Assembly: GCA_905221605.1 (NCBI GenBank)
Contig: CAJNDS010001335.1
Span: forward strand, 665,938 to 729,937
Length of the DNA: 64,000 nucleotides
Direction: 5' to 3'
Source of the DNA: Symbiodinium natans
Lineage: Eukaryota; Sar; Dinophyceae; Suessiales; Symbiodiniaceae
The position numbers were made by a program, and so were the translations under genes. A model generated the notes under the pieces. The model was given only the letters and a program-made list of their open reading frames with translations. It had not been told where the DNA came from and did no database searches. Below are positions 26,011-36,605 of the stretch, piece by piece. Within the stretch, counting starts at the first letter, position 1. The number at the start of each line of letters is the position of its first letter.

Positions 26011-26992
26011 TTTAGGGTTTCGGTTTTCGTGGGATCCTCTACCACTCAGGGTAGGATTCAGGGTTGAGGGTTTAAGCTTTCGGGTTGTCAGCTTGTTCAC
26101 CCCCAACTCGCAACCAGAAGGGGCCCTCAACAACGCCTTCTTTGAGTCGGGAATGTGGTGGGTAATCCCCTCCCCCAAAAACTAACACCCGCCCACCCCC
26201 TATGCCCCATTATGAAATACCCCCACCATCTACTAAAATATGCCCCAAACCCTAAACCCCAAACCCTGAACCCCAAACCCTAAACCCTAAACCTAAACCC
26301 CAAACCCCAAAAACACAAAACATGCCCAACCATAGCTCCCTGGGACCTTGAGGGCACCGGCTCCTGCGACGCGCCCAAAGAGAGCAGGCTCCTAGGCCCG
26401 CGGCTTCAACGTCTCAGGGTTTAAGGTTTAGGGTTTGGGGTTTGGGGTTAGGGTTTAGGGTTTAGGAATTGGGGTTTGGGGTTTGGGGTTAGGGTTTAGG
26501 GTTTAGGAATTGGGGTTTGGGGTTTGGGGTTTGGGGTTTGGAGTTTGGGGTTTGGAGTTTGGGGTTTTGGGTGTGGGATTATGACCTAATTACTACTTTT
26601 GGGGATTCTACCTTATGAGGGGTTCGGGTCATGACCCACCGTTCTATAGAGCTTGGGCGGAATCTGCTGATACCCTTGTTGCAGCCACGTCTCTGCACCA
26701 GCCGCGTGCGAAGTGACGCAGGTTGGCCTCAGTAAGGGCCCTCACCCCAAACCCAAAACCCCCAACCCTAAACCCTACACCCCAAACCCTAAACCCCAAA
26801 CCTTAACCCCAAACCCAATACTCAACGCTAAACCCCAAACCCTCAACCCTAAACGCAAAAACCCTGAAGCAAAATCCTGTTACATGTTTTGGTTCGGCTC
26901 CTCTGGGTTTGGGGTTCCGGGCTTAAGGTTGATCATCAAGCGGGCCAGCCCCACGTTGTGGATCTCCAAAGCTGCGTTTAGGGTTTCGCAGC

Positions 26993-27133
26993 CTGGACAC
27001 GGCCCGCTGGGTCTATTGCCTGACCGGTGGCAAGGTCGTGAAGAAGAACGAGCTCCTCACCTCGCCTCTCCGCCAGCAGTATCGTGTAGTAACGCGACTG
27101 CTTCGGCAATGTCCAGATCCTGGTGATCCCTGA
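26993..27133 (+). other. Exon-like island, 46 codons and stop
   Basis: After gggtttcgcag the frame reads LDTARWVYCLTGGKVVKKNE, LLTSPLRQQYR and on to GDP and a TGA. It is one of the longer islands and protein-like. A TTTAGGG unit forms the acceptor-side flank. Confidence 0.4.
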
Positions 27134-27164
27134 CGCACGCACATCGCCCGTGAGGACGACGCCG

Positions 27165-27470
27165 TGTTTAGGGTTTAGGGTTGAGGTTTAGGGTTGAGGG
27201 TTTAGGGTTTAGGATTTAGGGTTTAGGGTTTAGGGTTTAGGGTTTAGGGTTTAGGGTTTAGGGTTTAGGGTTTAGGGTTTAGGGTTTAGGGCCTAGGGCT
27301 TAGGGTTAAGAGGGTTTAGAGCTTCGAGTTTATGATTTCGGGGTTTCGGTGGGTTTAGGGTTTATAGGGTTTGTGAAACCCTGAACCCTAAACCCTAAAC
27401 CCTAAACCCTGAACCCTAAACCCTAAACCCTAAACCCTAAACCCTGAACCCTGAACCCTGAACCCTGAAG
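27165..27470. repeat. TTTAGGG array followed by CCCTAAA array
   Basis: G-strand units fill 27165-27310; after a 60-bp spacer, C-strand units with CCCTGAA variants fill 27375-27470, a head-to-head arrangement. Confidence 0.85.
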
Positions 27471-28005
27471 TGTGGGGATAGGAAGTAGGGCCTGAGCTTG
27501 ATGATCCTTTATTGACTTAGGCTTCAGGGCTTGGGGATGTTTAGTGCTGAACCAAACGCCACTCCACCCCTCAGGTACCCTTCATGGGATGATGGGTTGA
27601 GGGTTTGGGGTTAAGCCCAAGACGAAAAACTCTAAGCGACACATAGTTTTAGAGCATTTTGGGCTTCAAGGGGGTGAGGATTCGCTGCTGACCTGTTGCT
27701 TCGGGATGTCCTATAAGCATCCTCATGCACCAAGACATGCTTAAACGAAACCCCTGAACCCGCCGTCCCTAAACCCGAACGAACCATCAAACAACTAAAC
27801 CCTAAATCCTAAACCCTAAACCCTCCACCCTAAACCTAAACCCTCGACCCAACCAGGAACCCTAAAACCCCTTGCGCAACCCACCCTAAGTCCTAGATCC
27901 TGAACCCGAACCTGAAATCCTAAAAAACCTAACACCCTTAAACCCTAACACCTTGAACCCTAAACCCTAAACCCTAAACCCCGAACACCCCGCCCACCGG
28001 GCTCC
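27471..28005. repeat. Mixed unique and short CCCTAAA runs
   Basis: CCCTAAA runs at 27795-27840 and 27950-27985 interrupt otherwise unremarkable sequence. No gene is seen. Confidence 0.55.
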
Positions 28006-28009
28006 CAGC

Positions 28010-28068
28010 TTTGGTTCGCGCCCGCATCGGCGAAGCAGTCGGCACCAGCAGCTCCAGCCTGGCACCTC
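28010..28068 (+). other. Exon-like island with GT border at the array start
   Basis: After caccgggctcccag the frame reads LWFAPASAKQSAPAAPAWHL and the next bases are GTTTAGGG, so the array itself would supply the donor. No family is recognised. Confidence 0.33.
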
Positions 28069-28205
28069 GTTTAGGGTTTAGGGTGTAGGGTTTAGGGTTT
28101 AGGGATTTAGGGATTTAGGGATTTAGGGATTTAGGGATTTAGGGTTTAGGGATTTAGGGATTTAGGGTTTAGGGGTTAGGATTTAGAGGTTTAGGGTTTA
28201 GGGGT
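28069..28205. repeat. TTTAGGG array with GGGATTTA variants
   Basis: G-strand units, the central part made of a gggattta variant repeated about seven times. Confidence 0.85.
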
Positions 28206-28208
28206 TTT

Positions 28209-28351
28209 CTTGGAGGTTCATGGTACTAATTAACCAATTGTAACTGTAACTGTACTTATAACTGTGCTTATCACCATAATAGGGCACTTCCGGAGCTTTT
28301 AAGTGGGCTATAAGTACAGTAATTGTTTAACAAGTGCCATGAACCTCCAAG
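28209..28351. mobile_element. MITE-like element, family 1, copy 3
   Basis: Starts cttggaggttcatggtacta and ends caagtgccatgaacctccaag. The interior again contains acttataactg and ataagtacag in opposite orientation. Confidence 0.75.
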
Positions 28352-28353
28352 TA

Positions 28354-29040
28354 GAGTTTAGGGTTTCGGGTTTTAGGAGGTTTAGAGGTTTAGGGAGTTC
28401 AGGGTTTAGGGGTTTAGGGTTTGGGGTTTGGGGTCTGTAGTTTGCAGTATGGTCACGAAACAGCATTCTGGAAAATGTAAGAGCTTTGGCGGACAATGGC
28501 TTTGCGGCTCGCGTAGCAAGGGTAGCCTGCGGATTCTTTGAGGGGATGGGGGACGCGAAACTCCAATCAGGAGTCTACACAGGCCATCCTAAACCCTACA
28601 CCCTAAACCATACACCCTAAACGCTAAACCCTACACCCTAAACCTTCAGCTCTACGCCTTGAGCCCCGAGCCCGGAGCCCAAAGCCCAGAGCCGTGAGCC
28701 CCAACCCAATCACGGCCCGAAAGGCTACACTGGGCACTCTTACCTCTCATGGGAGGGGCAGGGGTCTGAACCATTCCCTACATTGGGTTTAGGGTTTGGT
28801 GTGTAGGGTTTAGGGTTCCTACTTGGGCAAGCTCCTATGAAAAGGGTGAGAGTATTTAAGGGTCTGTTAGGGGTAGCCCTATTTTGGGAAATGCCAGAGT
28901 CTGGCTTGGGTCACCCTAGGAACCTCTCAACCCTCAAAGCCCTAGAGCCCCGAAGGTCCCAAAACACAAGCTAGGCCCTAACTTGGGGGTTTCAGTGTTG
29001 AGTCTTTTAAGGTTTAAGATCTTTGGTCTTTGGGGTTTGG
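28354..29040. other. Gene-poor stretch with short telomere-like runs
   Basis: Short TTTAGGG (28360-28440), CCCTACA/CCCTAAA (28588-28650) and TTTAGGG (28790-28820) runs alternate with unique sequence. No gene is supported. Confidence 0.5.
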
Positions 29041-29060
29041 GAGCTTAGGTTTTAGGGTAT

Positions 29061-29390
29061 GGGTTTTAGGGTTTTAGGGTTTTAGGGTTTTAGGGTTTTA
29101 GGGTTTTAGGGTTTTAGGGTTTTAGGGTTTTAGGGTTTTAGGGTTTTAGGGTTTTAGGGTTTTAGGGTGTTAGGGTTTTAGGGTTTTAGGGTTTTAGGGT
29201 TTTAGGGTTTTAGGGTTTTAGGGTTTTAGGGTTTTAGGGTTTTAGGGTTTTAGGGTTTTAGGGTTTTAGGGTTTTAGGGTTTTAGGGTTTTAGGGTTTTA
29301 GGGTTTTGGGGTTTTGGGGTTTCGGGGTTTTAGGGTTTTAGGGTTTCAGGGTTTTAGGGTTTTGGGGTTTTAGGGTTTCAGGGTTTAGGG
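29061..29390. repeat. TTTTAGGG (8-bp) array
   Basis: About 30 consecutive copies of an 8-bp unit, the Chlamydomonas-type telomere repeat, are followed by TTTTGGGG and TTTCAGGG variants. It is the only long array with this unit in the window. Confidence 0.92.
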
Positions 29391-29639
29391 CTGAGGGTTT
29401 AGGGGTTTAGGGTTTAGGGATGAGGGTTTAGGGTTTAGGGCTTAGGGCTCGGGGGAAAGGGGTTAGGGCTTGGGGCTTGGGGTTTAGGGTTGAGGGTTTA
29501 GGGCTTAGGGTGTGTCAGGGGAGGGCGCGCGCTCGGGTGTGAAACACCCCGGGCCGCGCGCTCGCGTGGCCCGTCAACCCACCCCGGCCACCCAAACTAT
29601 ACTCTATTAGGGTTTAGGGTTTCTGGACTTTTTCTTGTG

Positions 29640-30290
29640 CACCGATGCTTGCTTTTTTGAAGTTGATGTTGGAGTTTAAGCTGGAGTCGAGGGTGGCCTC
29701 GGCCCTGTTCGGACCTTCGGCGTCTCAGGGCCACCTAGTAATTTTTCTTCGCCGGTGTGTGTTTCAATCGCTAGGGTTTAAGCTGGGGTTCGGGGTAGCC
29801 TCGGCCCTTTTCGGGCCTTCGGCACGTTAGGGCCCGTAGAGGCCCTTATTTGCTTGAAGGCCTTCGCAGGGTTTTGCGATGTTAGGGTTTAAGCTGCGGT
29901 TCGGGGTAGCCTCGGCCCTTTTCGGGCCTTCGGCACGTCAGGGCCCGTAGAGGCCCTTGCTGATTTGGGGGCTTTCTGGGGCTTTCCTGGTCCTTTTGGG
30001 GTGAAATGGAGGGGTGCCCAAAACCATCGGTTTCAGTACTAAAAAACACCATTTTTCATTGCGGGTGCCTAGAACCATCGTTTTCAATATTCAAAAATGG
30101 CATTTTCATTGTGGGCATGGACAAATCTTGGGGTCCCCCTTCTTTTAGGGGGCCTTTTGAAGCTTTTGAAGCCTTTTGGTGGCTCTGGCGCCTCTTGGGG
30201 GCTTCCTGGGCTTTCCTGGTGTAAAATGGAAGGGTGTGCAAAACCATCGATTCCAGTATAAAAAACATTTTTCATTGGTGGTGCAGCCCC
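29640..30290. repeat. Imperfect tandem repeats of about 110 bp and of about 100 to 150 bp
   Basis: Two copies with the phrase ggggtagcctcggccctttt and flanks lie at 29772-29850 and 29882-29961, with a third, diverged, at 29675-29735. From 30,005 another unit (aaaaccatcgntttcagtat) recurs three times. No gene is supported; open frames across it are repeat artefacts. Confidence 0.6.
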
Positions 30291-30489
30291 CTTGGGTCGG
30301 GGGCTCTTTGGCGCGGGGGGCCTTCCTCTGGCCCTGAACCCAAGCCCTTCCAGGCCCTTGGCCGAGCGTTTTTGATCCGGCAGGCCTTTAACCAACTCTT
30401 GGCTGCTGGCGGGTCTTGGCCTGAGGGTTCTTTGAGCCGGGAAGCCCTTGGCCCGTGGGTTGGGGGCCTTGGCCGGTGGCTTGGTTGGG

Positions 30490-30595
30490 GGGGTTTAGGG
30501 TTTAGGGTTTAGGGTTTAGGGTTTAGGGTTTAGGGTTTAGGGTTTAGGGTTTAGGGTTTAGGGTTTAGGGTTTAGGGTTTAGGGTTGAGGGCTTA
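30490..30595. repeat. TTTAGGG array
   Basis: About 14 regular G-strand units precede the island at 30,636. Confidence 0.9.
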
Positions 30596-30635
30596 GGGTG
30601 CTTTTTTGGTCCAACGGCCCCCGGCCTGCAGAGGC

Positions 30636-30728
30636 CCGCGGGAAGGCACTCGCCCCGGCCGCTGCACGGCAGGGGCGACCCCGGGCAGCTGGGAGGCGTC
30701 GCGCAGCTCACGCCGCTGAAGCCGCCCC
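30636..30728 (+). other. Exon-like island
   Basis: After ccccggcctgcag the frame reads RPAGRHSPRPLHGRGDPGQL, GGVAQLTPLKP. TTTAGGG arrays lie on both sides. No family is recognised. Confidence 0.28.
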
Positions 30729-30734
30729 CTGGGG

Positions 30735-30945
30735 TTGAGGGTTTAGGGTTTGGGGTTTAGGGTTTAGGGTTTAGGGTTCAGGGTTCAGGGTTCAGGGTTT
30801 AGGGAAAAGGGTTTAGGGTTTAGGGTTTAGGGTTTAGGGTTTAGGGTTTAGGGTTTAGGGTTTAGGGAAAAGGGTTTACGGTTTAGGGTTTAGGGTTTAG
30901 GGTTTAGGGTTTAGAGTTTAGGCTTTAGGGTTTAGGGAAGCTCTA
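30735..30945. repeat. TTTAGGG array with two GGGAAAA interruptions
   Basis: G-strand array in which tagggaaaagggttta occurs twice; the same interruption recurs at 33055-33065 and 33155, suggesting copying between arrays. Confidence 0.85.
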
Positions 30946-31750
30946 AGAAACCGGAGAAGCCCTTTATAACCCTCAACCCTTAGCCCCAAAAATGAGGGCG
31001 GAGGCCCAGGGATTGTTGAAGTTTGGGATTGGGGGAGTCTTTGGGTTCTGAGGGCTTAGGGGTTTTGACGGAAGCTTAGGGGGTTTCAGGGCGAACCCAG
31101 AGACCTTCAACCCTCCGACCTCGAGGCTCAAGGTCATTGGGAGACATTGGCTTCAAGGAAAATTTCTTGCGCGGGCTTAGGCTTCAGAGCCTCGAGGCGC
31201 GGGTGAATGGTGGACCCTCTTTACAATGGGGTCCGCAATTACGTCAAGTCTGCCCGGTGTCGGAAGAAAAGTTCGCGCGGCGCGCCTTTGAAATAAATTG
31301 CCGGGCCTCGCTTTCAGCTTCGACTGTTCGGGGGGGGGAAGGGGGGTGGGGGGGGCCGCACACTAATTCCAGGGGGTGCAACATTATATGCTATGACTAC
31401 CTTGGGCTTTCAAAACCCTGAAAAAAGTGGGTTTGGAACCCAAAACCGGGTTTCCCGGAAGATTTTGTCAAAAACCTGGTTTTGACTAACAGAACCGGGT
31501 TCTTTCAAAATGTGACGTATAGAACCCGAAAATACCCGTCGGAAAACCCGAAAAAAACCGTCGAAAACCCATAAAAAAACCGTCGGCTTTCATTTGGCCC
31601 TACAAAACCCGGTTTTGGTTTCCAGAACCTGGTTTTAAAGTAGAACCTTCTTTTTTTTTGGTTTTGGTGGATTCGGGATCTGCAATCTAAGGTGCTGCAA
31701 ACGCAGCGGCCATCTTGCCCGCAAGCTCCGTTTGCGCCGCAGTCCTGTTA
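30946..31750. other. Unique stretch; CCGGGTTTT-rich tract at 31,430 to 31,660
   Basis: 31,430-31,660 contains many scattered aacccggttttg and aaaaaccgtcg pieces in both orientations, an old degenerate repeat. 31,137-31,421 is open in one frame but unrecognised and low-confidence. No gene is supported. Confidence 0.4.
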
Positions 31751-31754
31751 GGGA

Positions 31755-31895
31755 TTAGGGTTTAGGGTTTGGGGTTTGGGGTTTAGGGTTTGGGGTTTAG
31801 GGTTTGGGGTTTAGGGTTAGGGTTTAGGGTTTAGGGTTTAAGGTTCAGGGGTTAGGGGTTTAGGGTTTAGGGTTTAGGGTTTGGGGTTCAGTGTT
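31755..31895. repeat. TTTAGGG/TTTGGGG array
   Basis: Alternating TTTAGGG and TTTGGGG units. A short CA run lies further right near 32,015-32,032. Confidence 0.85.
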
Positions 31896-32277
31896 TGGGG
31901 TTTCTTGCGCTTTGGGGTTTACGATGTGGTCTTCAGGACGAAGTGTTCAGGGCCTTCGGGCTGCTGCTACGCCCCAAGCCCTGGGAGTTGAAAGCGTAAG
32001 AAAGAAGCCTAAACCACACACACACACACACATGCGTGCGCGCACGCAAAAAAACAAGATAGAGAAGAACAAGATTGCAGTAACAGTAGTGGCGTCCTCG
32101 GATGCGAGTCAAAAAGGCCCTAGGGCCCTTCTTAACCCTAAACCCTAAATCCGAAATCCTAAACCCCCAAAAAAAACACGAGTCTTTCAGTAGGTTTCCC
32201 CCTGCAGTCCGCATGGCACGCCAGGGGCTGCAAGCAGTCGTGGCCAGTGAAGCCAGGCCTTCAGTTGGGAGCTCTGA

Positions 32278-32420
32278 ACCCTAAACAAAACCCTACCCTG
32301 AACCCTAAACCCTGAACCCTAACCCTAAACCCTAAACCCTAAACCCTAAACCCTGAACCCTGAACCCTGAACCCTAAACCCTGAACCCTGAACCCTAAAC
32401 AAAATCTTAAACCCTAAACC
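32278..32420. repeat. CCCTAAA/CCCTGAA array
   Basis: C-strand units with frequent CCCTGAA variants. Confidence 0.85.
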
Positions 32421-32552
32421 TTGAACCGCCAAGGGATAAGGTTTGGGGAAGCCCCAACCCTGAACCCTCGCCACCAACAATTTCAGTGGTTATAGACCCC
32501 TATCCCTATTTTTGGACCGAACAAACGCGCTCCTGGGTGCAACCCCGAACCC

Positions 32553-32695
32553 TACTTGGAGGTTCATGGTACTATTCACCAATTAGAACTGTACCTATAA
32601 CTGTACGTATGACCATATTAGGGTGCACTTGAGGGGCTTATAAGTGGGTTAGAAGTACAGTTATAATTGGTTAGTAAGTACCATGAACCTCCAAG
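32553..32695. mobile_element. MITE-like element, family 1, copy 4
   Basis: Starts tacttggaggttcatggtac and ends gtaccatgaacctccaag; the ends are perfect complements over about 18 bp, and interior pieces extend the pairing. Confidence 0.8.
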
Positions 32696-32770
32696 AAAAA
32701 CCGAAACCGTAAAGCCGCCTATCTCAGTCCTGGGCGACTCGGCTTTTGATGGGTTGTGGGGTTTAGGGTT

Positions 32771-32878
32771 TACTTGCAAGCAAGGATATAACTACGAGTA
32801 GGGTAACTATGGTCGTAACCTTCTTTGGGGCACTTCACTTAATGACCCTACTTATAAGTAGCCATGAACCTTCAAGTA
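32771..32878. mobile_element. MITE-like element, family 1, degenerate copy 5
   Basis: Starts tacttgcaag and ends agccatgaaccttcaagta, only 75 bp from copy 4, with a shortened and mutated interior. Confidence 0.45.
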
Positions 32879-33009
32879 GGGTCCAGGGCTTTAGGCTAGC
32901 GGGTTGGGGCGTAAGGCTTCGAGCCAGCGGGCTCAATTTGAGGATACATGCAGGGTTTCCCCTCATGTTAACACCCCCAACCCCTCCCCTAAACCTCCTG
33001 GTGTAGTAG

Positions 33010-33175
33010 TGTAGGGTTTAGGGTTTGGGGTTTGGGGTTTAGGGTTCAGGGTTTAGGGAAAAGGGTTTAGGGTTTAGGGTTTAGGGTTTAGGGTTTAGGG
33101 GTTTAGGGTTTAGGGTTTAGGGTTTAGGGTTTAGGGTTTAGGTTAGGGTTTAGGGAAAAGGGTTTAGGGTTTAGG
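33010..33175. repeat. TTTAGGG array with GGGAAAA interruptions
   Basis: G-strand array. The 33,180-33,570 piece beyond it is unique (with cccttaaggg-like inverted bits) and has no supported gene. Confidence 0.85.
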
Positions 33176-33823
33176 GGTCTAGTCTCCAGATCTTCGGGTT
33201 TAGGCGGGTCCTTCCTCAGGGAGCCTGGAAGCTCTGTTGACTTCCAAGCCTCGAATCGTGCGCTCCAAACTCTAAAGGAGGGACCTCTTCTTCCCCAGGG
33301 GATAGGATTAGGGGGACCCTTCGGGATATAGACCCTCTGAATAAGGTCTCTGCTTAAGAGAGCCAGAAGAGGGTTCAGAAGGGGTTCCCTTTAAGGGTCC
33401 CCCTTATCCTACCTAGGATTCCCCTATATAGCCCCTGAAACCCTAAGCCCTCAACACTGGACCCTAAACGGGTGACAACCCTCGCGAGCCTAAAATCTAA
33501 ACACTTGGTCTTTCGGGGGGGAAGGGCTGGATTTTCTCCTAAGCCCTCAGCCCGAAACCCGAAACCCCTACACCCGAAACCCTACACACCCTTGGGCGCA
33601 GGGTCTTCTAGGGTCACGGGTGTTCAGAGGGTGTGGGTTTCGGGTTCTGGAGTTTGGGATGGGCCCCCAAAAACTGTCCGAAGGCCCGGGAAACTCGGAA
33701 ACTCTATGATGTGAACGAGTGCTTCCCTGAGCCTTTTCTCCCAACAGAACATAACTCCACGCGCGCACGAAGAGCCGTCGGGGGCCAACAGGACTTGCGC
33801 CCGAGTGCCGCGAAGTGGTGCTT

Positions 33824-34939
33824 TTAGTCCGCCAAAGGGTCTGGCACTATCTGTTTTCTTAACATTGCAAGTTCGAGGGTCGTCAGCAACTGTCCGCGGG
33901 TCTTGCGCTTTCGACAGCGGGCTCGTCTCCAGTTGGAACTGGAGCTGGCGGAAGAGTGCAAGGTCTCCCATACTTCGATTTCACTTGCTTGCGCTGCGTA
34001 CAGAAGCCGTGGCGTAGCTTCCCGCACAACCAAGGCGCCGCGCACGAAGCTGCACCCGCTGGCGATGTGCCTTCCCATCTCGTGGAGAAGATGTGACAGC
34101 GCTGGGAAGCTTTGCTTCTTCTCAGTCTCATCCACGTGCACTATCACAATTTCACCCCGCTGCCCGTGTTTTTGACGTCCGATCAGTTGGTGCCTTGTGC
34201 TGGAGAGGCGGCGTGCCGTCATCAGATCGTGAGTAGTGCTCCATGTACTTCCTTGCCACACAAGCCCCCATAAGGGGTGACAGGGTGATGCCTGAAGTTG
34301 CGGCACACAACTCAGTGGCACTACTGAATTGGGCACCTCCAGGATGGACTCCAAAAGGCTTTCAGCTACTCTGAAGGTGTAGAATTCTACCCACGGAGCC
34401 GCTGCCAAGGCCAATTTGAGGCTGTCTGACGCACACCCAGCGACAACTGCGCCACACACGGCAAATTCTGGCCACAGCATCTTGATGTCACCCAAGTAGC
34501 GCAGTAGCTGCCCCAACGTGCGATGCGTTGCCCGCCCCCTTTTCAGTTCCAAGACCAACAACTCGCTCCGGTACTTGTGAACTGCTAGCAGATCTACAAC
34601 GCCGCTCATCACACGAACGGCCTCAAAGCCTCCGACTAGTGCATGGCTTTGGCCCCATGTTGTGTTCGTCCACTGCTGCACAAACAGCTGCCCCAGCTCA
34701 TCTTCAGTCTCGAACTCGGGACACATGTTGTCGCCAAACTCCTCAAGGAGAGATTGTTGCCGTGGAGCTTTTGGATGCAGCTTCCTTTCGAAGAAAGAAG
34801 ATTCGCTCCGTGACGGTGGAGGTCTGCCGCAACGGAAGCTCTGAAGCGTTGGGTCTCGTCGGGAAGTGCCAATGAACGGCGTCAACGACCCTGTCAGGAG
34901 CATTCCAACAGCCACGCAGAGCAGGAGCATGAGGGACAT
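33824..34939 (-). CDS. NucS-like PD-(D/E)XK nuclease with N-terminal hydrophobic leader
   Basis: The 371-residue product begins with a hydrophobic segment (residues 1-19), a possible signal, anchor or transit sequence. The core at 113-151 reads GVVDLLAV, then LLVLELKRG, then LGQLLRYLGDI. This is the NucS/PD-(D/E)XK pattern: D116, E131-x-K133 and Q144 as metal and catalytic residues. The family cuts DNA, often at mismatches or branched ends. A second hydrophobic strand set follows, and the tail is Arg/Lys-rich (RRARCRKRKTRG). On its strand TTTAGGG repeats end in TTCAG only 2 bp before the ATG, so an upstream exon may exist. Host gene or mobile cargo cannot be decided. Confidence 0.7.
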   Translation of the reverse strand: MSLMLLLCVAVGMLLTGSLTPFIGTSRRDPTLQSFRCGRPPPSRSESSFFERKLHPKAPRQQSLLEEFGDNMCPEFETEDELGQLFVQQWTNTTWGQSHALVGGFEAVRVMSGVVDLLAVHKYRSELLVLELKRGRATHRTLGQLLRYLGDIKMLWPEFAVCGAVVAGCASDSLKLALAAAPWVEFYTFRVAESLLESILEVPNSVVPLSCVPQLQASPCHPLWGLVWQGSTWSTTHDLMTARRLSSTRHQLIGRQKHGQRGEIVIVHVDETEKKQSFPALSHLLHEMGRHIASGCSFVRGALVVREATPRLLYAAQASEIEVWETLHSSASSSSNWRRARCRKRKTRGQLLTTLELAMLRKQIVPDPLAD

Positions 34940-34941
34940 GC

Positions 34942-35015
34942 TGAACCCTAAACCCTAAACCCTAAACCCTGAAACCCTAAACCCTAAACCCTAAACCCTA
35001 AACCCTAAACCCTAC
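34942..35015. repeat. CCCTAAA array abutting the nuclease gene start
   Basis: About ten C-strand units lie directly upstream of the minus-strand ATG and end in CCCTACAG before the next island. Confidence 0.9.
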
Positions 35016-35017
35016 AG

Positions 35018-35090
35018 GAGACTCCGGCGCGCAGGCCTCGAGTTGCATTCCAAGAGATCTGCCAGGCGTCGGGATGTGAGGCTCAGAACC
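35018..35090 (+). other. Exon-like island after an array-derived acceptor
   Basis: Directly after CCCTACAG the frame reads ETPARRPRVAFQEICQASGC, EAQN. The acceptor AG is one base change from the array unit. A TTTAGGG array follows at 35,126. Confidence 0.38.
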
Positions 35091-35125
35091 CAAAAACCCT
35101 GAATGATAGGGTTCTTAAGGGAGAG

Positions 35126-35430
35126 GGTTTAGGGTTTAGGGTTTAGGGTTTAGGGTTTAGGGTTTAGGGTTTAGGGTTTAGGGTTTAGGGTTTAGGGTTT
35201 AGGGTTTAGGGTTTAGGTTTAGGGGTTAGGGTTTAGGGTTTAGGGTTTTGGGTTTAGGGTTTAGGGTTTAGGGTTTAGGGTTTAGGGTTTAGGGTTTAGG
35301 GTTTAGGGTTTAGGGTTTAGGGTTTAGGGTTTAGGGTTTAAGATTTAGGGTTTAGGGTTTAGGGTTTAGGGTTTAGGGTTTAGGGTTTAGGGTTTACGGT
35401 TTAGGGTTTAGGGTTTAGGGCTTAGAGCTT
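35126..35430. repeat. Long TTTAGGG array (about 300 bp)
   Basis: One of the two longest G-strand arrays here, nearly perfect, with rare TTTACGG and TTTAAGA variants. Another array follows at 35660-35790. Confidence 0.93.
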
Positions 35431-35925
35431 CGAGCTTAGGGTTTAGGGGGTCTGGTACCTAGGGAACCTTAGGGAAGCTTCGAGAGCCTTTAAACGCTGC
35501 CCTCGGTCCTGAAGGCCCTACAGCTCCCCCTACAGCACGGGGTCCAGACTCGGTACACTGGCAGTAGAGGCTGTCCACACACTGCCCGTGGCCACCGCAC
35601 CTTTGGGATTGCAAGGGTTTAGGGGGATAGGGGGTTTAGGGGTTTAGGAAGTTAGGGGGTTTAAGGGTTTAGGGTTTCGGTCTAGGGTTTAGGGTTTAGG
35701 GCTTAGGGTTTAGGGTTTAGGGTTTAGGGTTTAGGGTTTAGTGTTTAGGGTTTAGGGTTGAGGGTTTAGGGTTTAGGGTTTAGGGTCCGAAACCCGAAGC
35801 CTTCAAACCCTGTAGCGTTTCTCAGGGGAGGAAGTGCTAGCACCCCTAGAAACCCCAGGCTGGTTCTTGAAACATGGCAGTAGGCTTTCCGGCTTTGTTG
35901 GCCAACCTCCACGTACTGGTTCTTA

Positions 35926-36108
35926 GCAGGGAATGAGGGAAATGAGGTACCCTCTATAAGCCCTTAAATGGTATATACGGGGGTTTCCGACATTGGGGTC
36001 CTGTTTATAAGGGGATCCTACTATTTGGGAATCTATATTGGGGGTCCCCTGTTTTCGTAAACCGCATATAGAGGATACAAGGTGCCTGATTCCCTCATTC
36101 CCTACTGC
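35926..36108. mobile_element. MITE-like element, family 2
   Basis: Ends gcagggaatgagggaaatga and its near-complement (tccctcattccctactgc) form inverted repeats of about 30 bp with small indels. Interior ggggtcctgtttataagggg resembles 39,655-39,680. Length about 183 bp. Confidence 0.6.
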
Positions 36109-36214
36109 AGGGGTTGAAAGTTTAGGGTTCAGAGGCCCTAAACCCTAAACCCTAAACCATAAGAACCAGGGTGTCCGGGGCCGAGGATTGAGCTTCGAAG
36201 CCCCAAAATCGTGG

Positions 36215-36290
36215 CCCTAAACCCGAAACCCTAAACCGTAAACCCTAAACCCTAAACCCTAAACCCCAGACCCTAAATCCTGTGTTGGGG
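36215..36290. repeat. CCCTAAA array
   Basis: C-strand units left of the island at 36,328; short further array at 36565-36605. Confidence 0.8.
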
Positions 36291-36327
36291 GCCCCGGCGA
36301 GTCGGGACAAGGCTCCTCAGTATTCAG

Positions 36328-36384
36328 GACCTGCGGCGCTTGGCGATTCGGGAACTGCGCGGGCTAAGGGAGTTTAGGGCGTAG
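36328..36384 (+). other. Exon-like island ending in a stop
   Basis: After cctcagtattcag the frame reads DLRRLAIRELRGLREFRA and stops at 36382-36384; the last codons come from a TTTAGGG unit. Confidence 0.28.
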
Positions 36385-36605
36385 GGCTTAGGGTTCAATG
36401 TTAAGGAGATTTCGGTTTACGGGGTTTAGGGAAAGCCTCTGGCTCCTGGGGGATCTGAGGGTTAACTTGAATGAGGTCCGAACCCCCGAACCACCCCCCC
36501 CCGCCCGCCCGCCTAAGTCCAAACCAGGTACTGAACACCTCTCCTTTAACCTTGGGTTTGAGACCCTAAACCCGAACCCTAAACCCTAAACCCTAAACCC
36601 TAAAC

